Below, piece by piece: positions 51,456 through 58,950 of a stretch of 64,000 nucleotides of DNA; positions within the stretch are counted from its first letter, which is position 1, and every line of letters begins with the position of its first letter. The DNA comes from Jatrophihabitans sp964252635 (GTDB lineage: Bacteria; Actinomycetota; Actinomycetes; Mycobacteriales; Jatrophihabitantaceae). Location of the stretch: contig NZ_CAXUNP010000002.1 in the NCBI RefSeq assembly GCF_964252635.1, forward strand, positions 62,001-126,000, in the 5' to 3' direction. The notes beneath the pieces are model-generated. The model was not told the DNA's origin. It saw only the letters and a list, made by a program, of their open reading frames with translations, and made no database searches. Made by a program: the position numbers and the translations under genes.

Positions 51456-53123
51456 ATGGACGCTGAACAGATCTCCGCCGCCCGCGCACGCTGGCAGGAG
51501 CGCTACGACGCAGCGCGCAAGACCGAGCGCGACTACACGACGCTGTCCGGCGACGAGGTCGAGCCGGTGTACGGCCCGACCGACGCGGACGCGCGCATGG
51601 ATCGCATCGGCTGGCCGGGGGAGTTCCCGTTCACCCGCGGCATCCACCCCACCGGCTACCGCGGCAAGCCGTGGACCATCCGCCAGTTCGCCGGCTTCGG
51701 CAGCGCGAAGCAGACCAACGAGCGCTACAAGATGATCCTGGCCGAGGGCGGCGGTGGGCTCTCGGTGGCCTTCGACATGCCCACCCTGATGGGCCGCGAC
51801 AGCGACGACCCCCGCGCGCTGGGCGAGGTCGGACACTGCGGCGTGGCCATCGACTCCGCCGCCGACATGGAGGTGCTCTTCGAGGGCATCGACCTGGCCG
51901 CGACCACCACGTCGATGACCATCTCCGGGCCCGCGGTACCGCTGTTCTGCATGTACGTCGTCGCCGCCGAACGGCAGGGCGCCGACCCGTCGAAGCTCAA
52001 CGGCACGCTGCAGACCGACATCTTCAAGGAGTACATCGCCCAGAAGGAATGGGTGTACCCGCCCGAGCCGCACCTGAAGTTGATCGGCGACCTGATGGAG
52101 TACGTCTACACCGAGGTGCCGGCGTACAAGCCGCTGTCGGTGTCGGGCTACCACATCCGAGAGGCCGGGTCGACGGCCGCGCAGGAGCTCGCGTTCACGC
52201 TGGCCGACGGGTTCGGGTACGTCGAGCTGGGCCTGTCCCGTGGGCTGGACGTCGACCGCTTCGCGCCCGGGCTGTCGTTCTTCTTCGACGCGCACATCGA
52301 CTTCTTCGAGGAGATCGCCAAGCTGCGCGCCGCGCGCCGCATCTGGGCCCGCTGGTTGCGCGACGTGTACGGCGCGACGAGCGACAAGGCGCAATGGCTG
52401 CGCTTCCACACCCAGACGGCGGGCGTCTCGCTCACCGCGCAGCAGCCCGAGAACAACATCGTGCGCACCGCGGTCGAGGCCCTCGCCGCGGTGATGGCCG
52501 GCACCAACTCGCTGCACACCAACGCCCTCGACGAGGTGCTGGCCCTGCCGTCGGAGAAGGCCGCCCAGATCGCGCTGCGCACCCAGCAGGTCATCGCCGA
52601 GGAGACCGGCGTGCTGAACGTCGCGGACCCGCTCGGCGGCTCGTGGTACGTCGAGGCGCTCACCGACCGCCTCGAGGCCGAGGCGGAGAAGATCTTCGCC
52701 CGGATCAAGGACCTGGGCGGCGACGGCACCATCACGTCGGGCCTGCTCCGCGGCATCGAGGACGGCTGGTTCATCACCGAGATCGCCGACTCGGCGTTCG
52801 CCTACCAGGTGGCGCTGGAGAAGGGCGACAAGCGCGTGGTCGGCGTCAACACCCTGACCGGTGACGTCGGTGAGCCGCTGGACATCCTGCGCGTCTCGCA
52901 CGAGGTCGAGCTCGCGCAGCGCGAGGTCGTGGCGCAGCGCCGGGCCGGTCGCGACCAGGCCGCCGTCGACGCGGCGCTGGCCCGGATGGTCGAGGACGCG
53001 AAGGCCGATCGCAACACGGTGCCGGCCATGCTCGACGCGGTGCGCGCCGAGGCGACGCTGGGTGAGATCTGCGGCGCGTTCAAGCCGATGTGGGGCGAGT
53101 ACCGAGAGGTGGCCCGCTTCTGA
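51456..53123 (+). CDS. icmA: Isobutyryl-CoA mutase large subunit
   Basis: B12-dependent mutase of 555 residues without a B12 domain, so it needs a separate small subunit (IcmB), not seen here. It interconverts isobutyryl-CoA and n-butyryl-CoA. The residues that distinguish ICM from methylmalonyl-CoA mutase are present: F78 in IRQFAGFG and Q196 in YIAQKEWV, corresponding to F80 and Q198 of Streptomyces ICM, where MCM has Tyr and Arg. It resembles Streptomyces IcmA over its full length. It links valine and butyrate metabolism to the crotonyl/ethylmalonyl-CoA genes. The end overlaps the DMT gene by 44 bp. Confidence 0.92.
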   Translation: MDAEQISAARARWQERYDAARKTERDYTTLSGDEVEPVYGPTDADARMDRIGWPGEFPFTRGIHPTGYRGKPWTIRQFAGFGSAKQTNERYKMILAEGGGGLSVAFDMPTLMGRDSDDPRALGEVGHCGVAIDSAADMEVLFEGIDLAATTTSMTISGPAVPLFCMYVVAAERQGADPSKLNGTLQTDIFKEYIAQKEWVYPPEPHLKLIGDLMEYVYTEVPAYKPLSVSGYHIREAGSTAAQELAFTLADGFGYVELGLSRGLDVDRFAPGLSFFFDAHIDFFEEIAKLRAARRIWARWLRDVYGATSDKAQWLRFHTQTAGVSLTAQQPENNIVRTAVEALAAVMAGTNSLHTNALDEVLALPSEKAAQIALRTQQVIAEETGVLNVADPLGGSWYVEALTDRLEAEAEKIFARIKDLGGDGTITSGLLRGIEDGWFITEIADSAFAYQVALEKGDKRVVGVNTLTGDVGEPLDILRVSHEVELAQREVVAQRRAGRDQAAVDAALARMVEDAKADRNTVPAMLDAVRAEATLGEICGAFKPMWGEYREVARF

Positions 53124-54003
53124 GCGGACCTCTGCGGTCTCGCCGGCGTCCCTGCAGCATGGGCGTGACGGTGACGCCGATGCTGGCCAGCATCACCGTG
53201 ACGACGCCGAGCAGGGTGGTGGCGGGCAACTCCTGGTCCAGCACGAGGAACCCGGCGACCGCGCCCATGCCGGGGTTCAGGCTGGTGAGCACCCCGAAGA
53301 CCGCGGTCGGCAGGCGACGCAGCGCGAGCAGGTCCAGGCTGTAGGGGATCGCGCTCGACAGCACGCCGACGGCCATGCCGATCGCCGCGGTCGACGGCCG
53401 GACCAGGGCGTCGCCGGCGACGAGCGCCCCCACGGGCAGCATGACCAGCGCGCCGCACAGGCAGCCGACGGACAGACCGGCCAGGCCGCTCCCGGCGCGT
53501 CCCATCCGCCCGCTCAGCAGGATGTAGCCGGCCCAGCAGCAGGCGGCGGACAGCGCGAACATAACGCCGACCACGTCGCCGCCCGACAGCTCACCGCCGA
53601 TCAACGCGACGCCGGCCGCGGCCGGCACCGCCCACACCCGCGTTGTCCACGACCCGGCGGTGATGATGGCGACCGTCAGCGGGCCGAGGAACTCCAGGGT
53701 GATGACCGTGGCCAGCGGCAACCGGTCCAGCGCCAGGTACAGCGTCACGTTCATCAGGGTGAAGACGCCGCCGAACAACGCGGACGCCCCCAGCGAGGCC
53801 CGCGTCCAGCGCTGCCGCCACGGACGTGCCACCAGGCCGAGCACGAGTGCCGCACCGACCAGGCGCAGGCTGACCGTGCCCACCGGGCTCACGCGGGCGA
53901 ACAGGTGCGTGGCGACCGCGGCGCCGAACTGCACCGACGTCACGCTCGCGACGGCGAGCGTCGTGCCGAGCGCCGGCTGCGGGGTCGTCGGCCGGCTGGT
54001 CAT
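53080..54003 (-). CDS. EamA/DMT-family transporter
   Basis: A 307-residue membrane protein with ten predicted helices in two EamA halves (FLGPLTVAIIT in the first, LTSLNPGMGAVAGFLVLDQEL in the second), similar to RhtA-type amino-acid/metabolite exporters. The tail is Arg/Pro-rich. TAGCGT seven bases before ATG 54003. Divergent from a LysR gene that may control it. Confidence 0.86.
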   Translation of the reverse strand: MTSRPTTPQPALGTTLAVASVTSVQFGAAVATHLFARVSPVGTVSLRLVGAALVLGLVARPWRQRWTRASLGASALFGGVFTLMNVTLYLALDRLPLATVITLEFLGPLTVAIITAGSWTTRVWAVPAAAGVALIGGELSGGDVVGVMFALSAACCWAGYILLSGRMGRAGSGLAGLSVGCLCGALVMLPVGALVAGDALVRPSTAAIGMAVGVLSSAIPYSLDLLALRRLPTAVFGVLTSLNPGMGAVAGFLVLDQELPATTLLGVVTVMLASIGVTVTPMLQGRRRDRRGPLRSGPPLGTRPTSA

Positions 54004-54073
54004 GGCGCCGACGCTACGAGCGGGACGACCTCGGCGGGAAATGCGCGCGACGGCCGACTTATGCTTCAGGATC

Positions 54074-54979
54074 ATGAGTGGGCTCGAGCTGCGGCACCTG
54101 CAGGTACTGGTCGCGCTCACCGAGGAGGGCAGCTTCACCGACGCGGCCATCCGGCTCCGGATCACCCAGTCGGCGGTGTCCCGCACCGTCACGGCCCTCG
54201 AGGCGGTCGTGGGCGAACGCCTGGTCGAGCGCACGACGCGGTCGGTGGCGCTCACCCCCGCCGGTGTCCGCACCTACCGGGCCGCGGTCCAGGCGCTCGC
54301 GGCCGTCGACGACGTGCTCGACGCCGCTCGCGGTCGCGTGCGGCCGCTGCGCGTCGGGTACTCGTGGTCGGCGCTGGGTCGGCACACCACCGTCGTGCTG
54401 CGTCGCTGGCGGGCGGAGCGGCCGGACGTCGCGCTCGAGGTGCACCGGGTGGACGAGCGTGACGGCGGCCTGGCTCGCGGCGCCGCCGACGTCGCGGTCG
54501 TGCGCGGGGAGGTCGCCGCCGGCGAGGGGTTGCGCGTGCAGGCCCGGACCGTGTTCGCCGAGCGGCGCATGGCGGTGCTGCCCGACGGTCACCGGTTGGC
54601 CCGCGCCGCCTCGGTGCGCCTCGACGACCTCGTCGGCGACACGGTGCTCGTCACCTCCTACGGCACCACGACCCTGGACCTCTGGCCGCCGGAGCGGCGC
54701 CCCGCGTCGACGCTGCGGGTCGACAACACCGACGAGTGGTTGACGGAGATCGCCGGCGGGCTGGCCATCGGGGTGACCGCCGAGTCGACCGCGGTGCAGC
54801 ACCCGCACCCCGGCGTGGTGTTCGTGCCGCTGGCCGACGGCGGCGAGATCGACGTCCACCTCGTCTGGCCGAGCGGTCGCGCGCACCCGGCCGTGGCCGA
54901 CTTCGTCGCCCTCGTCGAACGTGTGGTCGCGGGGGACCAGCGACTAGACGCGGCGGTAGCGCTCGTAGACGACCCGTGA
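54074..54979 (+). CDS. LysR-family transcriptional regulator
   Basis: A 301-residue regulator with the N-terminal winged HTH LRHLQVLVALTEEGSFTDAA...ITQSAVSRTVTALEAVVGERLVERTTR and a periplasmic-binding-like effector domain. TATGCT eight bases before ATG 54074. The divergent DMT exporter is its likely target. The 3' end overlaps the convergent DHFR-like gene by 36 bp. Confidence 0.88.
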   Translation: MSGLELRHLQVLVALTEEGSFTDAAIRLRITQSAVSRTVTALEAVVGERLVERTTRSVALTPAGVRTYRAAVQALAAVDDVLDAARGRVRPLRVGYSWSALGRHTTVVLRRWRAERPDVALEVHRVDERDGGLARGAADVAVVRGEVAAGEGLRVQARTVFAERRMAVLPDGHRLARAASVRLDDLVGDTVLVTSYGTTTLDLWPPERRPASTLRVDNTDEWLTEIAGGLAIGVTAESTAVQHPHPGVVFVPLADGGEIDVHLVWPSGRAHPAVADFVALVERVVAGDQRLDAAVALVDDP

Positions 54980-55492
54980 CGAGAACGTCCTGGTCTCGAT
55001 CAGCTCGAGCTCGATGTCGCTCGTGACCGGCGGCAGGAACCGTGTGCCGCCGCCGACCACGACCGGGTAGCGGAACGGGCGCAGCTCGTCGACGAGACCG
55101 GCCTCGACGGCCACCGCGGCCAGCCCGGCGCCCCCGATCTCGACGTCCCGGTCGCTGCTGTCGAGCACCGCCGCGATCTCCTCGGCCACCGGTGCCCGCG
55201 CGAGCCGCGCGTTGCCCTGCACGCTGTCGAGGGTGCGGCTGAACACCACCTTGGGCAGCGCCGTCCACGCATCAGCGAAGGCGGCGTCCAGCTCGGTTGC
55301 ACGGAACGCGGGATCGGTCTCCCAGACCAGCATCGTCTCGTAGAGCTTACGCCCGCACAGGTGCGCGCCGAGCTCACGGACCCGTTCGAGGTGGAAGGCG
55401 AACAGCTCCTCGTCCGGCGCGGACCAGGCGAACGCCCCGTGCCGGTCGGCGGTGTAGCCGTCGAGCGAGACGCCCATGGAGTAGATCAGCAC
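54944..55492 (-). CDS. Dihydrofolate reductase-family protein (RibD C-terminal type)
   Basis: A 182-residue protein of the RibD_C/DHFR fold: YSMGVSLDGYTADRHG at the N-terminus, CGRKLYETM, LPKVVFSRTLDSV, and GGAGLAAVAVEAGLVDELRPFRYPVVVGGGTRF. These YyaP/YwjB-like proteins bind NADPH but their substrates are not known. The GTG overlaps the upstream gene's stop by 7 bp, so the two are co-translated. Confidence 0.85.
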   Translation of the reverse strand: MLIYSMGVSLDGYTADRHGAFAWSAPDEELFAFHLERVRELGAHLCGRKLYETMLVWETDPAFRATELDAAFADAWTALPKVVFSRTLDSVQGNARLARAPVAEEIAAVLDSSDRDVEIGGAGLAAVAVEAGLVDELRPFRYPVVVGGGTRFLPPVTSDIELELIETRTFSSRVVYERYRRV

Positions 55493-55968
55493 ACCCGGTA
55501 CCCGCCTGACTCCCGTACGACGGGGAGGTCCACCGAGTCCTGCGCCGACCCGTCGGCCCCGTCGATCTCCAGCGGCACCGACCAGCGGTCCGCCGTCTGC
55601 TTCCGGGCGCTGCCGGTCGACACGCGGGCCGCGTCGGCCACCGTCAGCCGCAGCACGTCACCGACGTGCGAACCAGCGGCGCACTCGAGGCGACGCTGAG
55701 CGCCGGCGTCGCCGTGCACGAAGGCCTCGCCCCACCGCTGCGCCGCGTCGCGTGGGCCGCGCGCCGGGCCGGACGTGTCGACGAGCACGCTGGTGAGCGT
55801 AATGGCCAGCGCCACGACCACGACGACCACGGCCAGGCCGACCAGCGCCGTGCGGCGGGTGCGCCGGTCCGAGGCTCTGCGACCGCTCGCGTCGTCCGCA
55901 GCACCACCCAGGTAGTAGTCGACGAGGTCCTCGGAATCGTCCGTGGGGTCCTCGTCGTCGCGCCGCAT
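55486..55968 (-). CDS. Single-pass membrane protein, function unknown
   Basis: A 160-residue protein: acidic N-terminus (RRDDEDPTDDSEDLVDYYLGG), a basic stretch, one helix (ALVGLAVVVVVVALAITLTSVLV) and an extracellular domain of about 90 residues with two Cys (one in RLECAAG and one at the very end, YRVC), which may pair. No family recognised. ATG 55968 is taken; the longer in-frame extension overlaps the phosphoesterase gene. Confidence 0.65.
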   Translation of the reverse strand: MRRDDEDPTDDSEDLVDYYLGGAADDASGRRASDRRTRRTALVGLAVVVVVVALAITLTSVLVDTSGPARGPRDAAQRWGEAFVHGDAGAQRRLECAAGSHVGDVLRLTVADAARVSTGSARKQTADRWSVPLEIDGADGSAQDSVDLPVVRESGGYRVC

Positions 55969-56014
55969 CCGACGATTGTGCCCGCCGGCGCTGCGCGGCA
56001 CCCGGCGGCGCGGC

Positions 56015-57616
56015 TCAGCCGTCGGAGCGGCGTCGGTGCAGGCTGAAGCGCTCGAAGACCGACAGGTCACCGTGCGGCTTGTTCACGTTGTAGTACGTCA
56101 CGTGGATGCTGGTGCGCCCACCGCGGCGCGTGCCCGGGTCGACCGTGAACGCGGCGAAGCCGTAGGGGTGCTCGACGTCGCGTACCGCGCTCCACACCGC
56201 CTTCTCCGTGGTGAACACCGAAGGTCGTTTACCCGTGCTGCCCACCGGTCCGACGCTCGTGATGACCTTGGCCGTGCCGTCGGTGAAGAAGGTCTGGTTG
56301 CTCGTGCCGGACACCCCGCCGCCGCCCAGCACCATGTGCACGGTGCCGTGCGCCGAGTCGATGTCGTCGGTGGCCGTCGACGCCGGGTTCGGGGTCAGGG
56401 TCTCCGAGCCGCCGATCATGCCCCGGACGGCCAGCGAGCGCTCGTAGTCGTGCTCGTGGCCGCAGAGCACGAGGTCGACCTCGTAGGCGTCGAACACCGG
56501 CCCGTAGGCCTGACGCAGCCCGAGGTCGGCGCCGTTGAAGTCGGCCGAGCTGACCATCACCTGGTGCATGCACACGACGATCCAGTCGGTGTCGCGCGAC
56601 CGGCGGGCGCGGGCCAGGTCCTTCGTCAGCCAGGCGAGCTGCCGGCCACCGGAGTACCCGCGCACGTAGTAGTCACCGCCGTCCTGCAGGCAGTTGTCGT
56701 CGTTCTGCAGCACGACGACGTGCACCGAGCCGACGTCGAAGGAGTACCAGAGCCCGTCGAGTTCGGGGTCGGACTCGGTGGACGGCACCTCGAAGTAGGT
56801 CTGGAACGCACCGAGGCCGATGGGTCCGTTGGCTCTCTCGATCTCGTGGTTGCCGGCCGCCGGCATCCACGGGCGGAAGCGCGCCGAGCGGGTGTTGTTT
56901 GTGAAGAAGTTGTTCCACGTCCGGACGCGGTCGACGTCGAGGTTGGCGTAGCAGAGGTCGCCGTTCATCAGGTGGAACAGCGGTGCCACCGTCTCGACAC
57001 CGGCCACCGTGTCCTTGGCTGCGGGGCTGGAGTTGGCGTCCAGGGCCGGCTTGCCGTCCGCACCCCAGGTGACCTCGGGCGCGGCCTGGTCGCCGAAGCT
57101 GGTGAAGGTGAACGGTGCCCGCCGCGCCGGCGCGGTGCGGAACGTGCCGGCGTCCGGGGTGGCGCCCTCGTGCTGCACGGCGTACAGGTACTCCGTGTCC
57201 GGGCGCAGCCCGTCGATACGGGCATGGTGCACGTACACGCTACGGCCCGACGTCCCGTCGACGTAGGTCCGGGTCTCGGCGTCCGCGCTCGACCCGTACC
57301 CGCCCTCGAGCGTGCCGAAGACGACGCGGGGTCGCCGGACGCTGCCGTCGGTGAGCCACGACGCCACCATCTGCCGGGCCGGGTCGCGACCGAAGGTCAG
57401 GTGCAGGCCCTGGACGGGCGGTACGCCGCCCCGGCCGAGCGTGGGGGAGTGGCCGTGGCCCGGGCGTCGCGCCGGGGTCGCGTCGGCCGCGGCGGGACCG
57501 AGGAGTGCGGCGCCCGCGGCTCCGGCCCCGCCGGCCCCCAGCAGGCCCAGTGCGCGACGGCGGGAGACGGTAGGGGTATCGGCGTCGGTGTCGGTTCCGG
57601 CGGTGGTGTCGTCCAT
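56015..57616 (-). CDS. Tat-exported purple acid phosphatase-like metallophosphoesterase
   Basis: A 533-residue secreted enzyme. The N-terminus has a twin-arginine signal (SRRRALGLLGAGGAG, residues 18-32). An N-terminal fibronectin-like domain precedes the dinuclear-metal catalytic domain with FGDQ, NGDLCYAN, GNHE, VVCMHQ and GHEHDYER, the ligand set of purple acid phosphatases. Phosphate scavenging outside the cell is the likely role. TAACGT seven bases before ATG 57616 indicates leaderless expression, and a single GTTCACC (PHO-box half) lies 20 bp upstream of that box on the same strand. Confidence 0.88.
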   Translation of the reverse strand: MDDTTAGTDTDADTPTVSRRRALGLLGAGGAGAAGAALLGPAAADATPARRPGHGHSPTLGRGGVPPVQGLHLTFGRDPARQMVASWLTDGSVRRPRVVFGTLEGGYGSSADAETRTYVDGTSGRSVYVHHARIDGLRPDTEYLYAVQHEGATPDAGTFRTAPARRAPFTFTSFGDQAAPEVTWGADGKPALDANSSPAAKDTVAGVETVAPLFHLMNGDLCYANLDVDRVRTWNNFFTNNTRSARFRPWMPAAGNHEIERANGPIGLGAFQTYFEVPSTESDPELDGLWYSFDVGSVHVVVLQNDDNCLQDGGDYYVRGYSGGRQLAWLTKDLARARRSRDTDWIVVCMHQVMVSSADFNGADLGLRQAYGPVFDAYEVDLVLCGHEHDYERSLAVRGMIGGSETLTPNPASTATDDIDSAHGTVHMVLGGGGVSGTSNQTFFTDGTAKVITSVGPVGSTGKRPSVFTTEKAVWSAVRDVEHPYGFAAFTVDPGTRRGGRTSIHVTYYNVNKPHGDLSVFERFSLHRRRSDG

Positions 57617-57747
57617 GTCCGAGACGTTAGGAAAGGGCCGGGCCTGACGGGTGAACGCGACATGTCGGGCGGACGCATACTGCGCGTACCCAGCAGCGGG
57701 CCCGGACCGCTCCGGGCCGGGTTGGCACGATCCGGTTAACTGAACTC
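57617..57747. promoter_or_regulatory. Divergent region phosphoesterase/thioredoxin
   Basis: Minus strand: TAACGT (57629-57624) and GTTCACC (57656-57650), the latter identical to one unit of the Streptomyces PhoP box; a second unit is not visible. Plus strand: TTAACT (57736-57741) six bases before ATG 57748. Confidence 0.4.
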
Positions 57748-58728
57748 ATGCGTCCCGGAGCTCCACGACGCGGCCCCGCCGGCCAGCGTCCCGCCCAACC
57801 CAGTCCCGCCGCAGCCGCCGCGATGTCCGGTGCGGTCGACCTTGCTGCGCTCAAGGCCCGCAACGAGGCGGCCGCCCGCGCGGCGGAGGCGCCGCCGCCC
57901 GCCGCCGGTGCCACCGTCATCGACGTCGACGAGGCCGGCTTCCAGGCCGACGTGCTCGACCGCTCGTTCCAGGTGCCGGTGCTGCTCGACCTCTGGGCCG
58001 AGTGGTGCGAGCCGTGCAAGCAGCTCTCGCCCGTCCTGGAGAAGCTGGCCAGGGAGGCGAACGGCGCCTGGATCCTGGCCAAGATCGACATAGACGCGAA
58101 CCAGCGCATCGCCCAGGCCCTGCAGGTGCAGAGCATCCCCACCGTGTTCGCGGTCATCGGCGGGCAGCTCGTGCCCGGGTTCCAGGGCGCGCTGCCCGAG
58201 GCGCAGATCCGCGAGTTCGTGGACGCCGTGCTCAAGGCGGGCCAGGAAGCCGGCCTGACCGGCGGCGGCGCGCCTGCACCTGAGGGCGAGGTCGAGGCCG
58301 AACCGGCCGCCGTGCCCGAGGATCCGCGTTTCACCGCCGCCGAGGCCGCGCTCGAGGACGGTGACTACGCGCTGGCCACGGAGCGCTACCAGGCCATCCT
58401 CGACCAGGAGCCGGCCAACGCCGAGGCCGCGTTGGCCCTGGGGCAGGTCCGCCTCATGCAACGCCTCGAACACCTGGACCCGGACGTCGCGAGCAAGGCC
58501 GACGCGGCCCCGGACGACGTAGACCTGCAATTGGCCGCCGCCGACCTGCTGCTGGCGGCCAACGACGTGCCGGGCGCGCTGGACCGGTTGTTGCAGGCGG
58601 TGACCCGCCTCGACGGGGCCGACCGCGACCGGGCGCGCCAGCGGCTGCTCGAGTTCTTCGACCTGCTGGGCCCGGACGACCCGCGCGTGGCACCGGCCCG
58701 GCGCCAGCTCACCCGCGCCCTGTTCTGA
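57748..58728 (+). CDS. Thioredoxin-domain protein with TPR-like C-terminus
   Basis: A 326-residue protein resembling M. tuberculosis Rv1324 and the co-chaperone YbbN/CnoX. After a Pro/Ala-rich start comes a thioredoxin domain with WCEPC (C87, C90) and cis-Pro in SIPTVFAV, then a helical TPR-like domain (AAEAALEDGDYALATERYQAIL). A second start at codon 26 (MSGAVDLAAL) matches homologues, but the TTAACT box favours 57748. Position before glgB matches mycobacteria. Confidence 0.86.
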   Translation: MRPGAPRRGPAGQRPAQPSPAAAAAMSGAVDLAALKARNEAAARAAEAPPPAAGATVIDVDEAGFQADVLDRSFQVPVLLDLWAEWCEPCKQLSPVLEKLAREANGAWILAKIDIDANQRIAQALQVQSIPTVFAVIGGQLVPGFQGALPEAQIREFVDAVLKAGQEAGLTGGGAPAPEGEVEAEPAAVPEDPRFTAAEAALEDGDYALATERYQAILDQEPANAEAALALGQVRLMQRLEHLDPDVASKADAAPDDVDLQLAAADLLLAANDVPGALDRLLQAVTRLDGADRDRARQRLLEFFDLLGPDDPRVAPARRQLTRALF

Positions 58729-58950
58729 CCCGACCCCGAGGGGGCACTCACGCGGTTCCGGGCCCCCGACGCGGCACCGCCGGCCTGCTGGACGTCAGCG
58801 GACCGGCGGTCTGCGACGACGTTCGTGCGCCGAGTCCCCCCGGGCTCGGCGACCGCACACCGCCGAGATCATTCTGTCACGCGATGACGCGGGATAAACC
58901 GAGAACCTGATCTGAATTCGGGCCGCGTTCAGGCTGTTCACGGCTCGGGG
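58729..58950. terminator. Convergent intergenic region with several inverted repeats
   Basis: No gene in these 222 bases. Perfect arms include GGGGGC/GCCCCC (58740-58745, 58762-58767), ACCGCCGG/CCGGCGGT (58776-58783, 58803-58810) and CGCCGAG/CTCGGCG (58828-58834, 58845-58851, 10-nt loop). They may terminate transcription from both sides, although T-tracts are absent. Confidence 0.45.
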
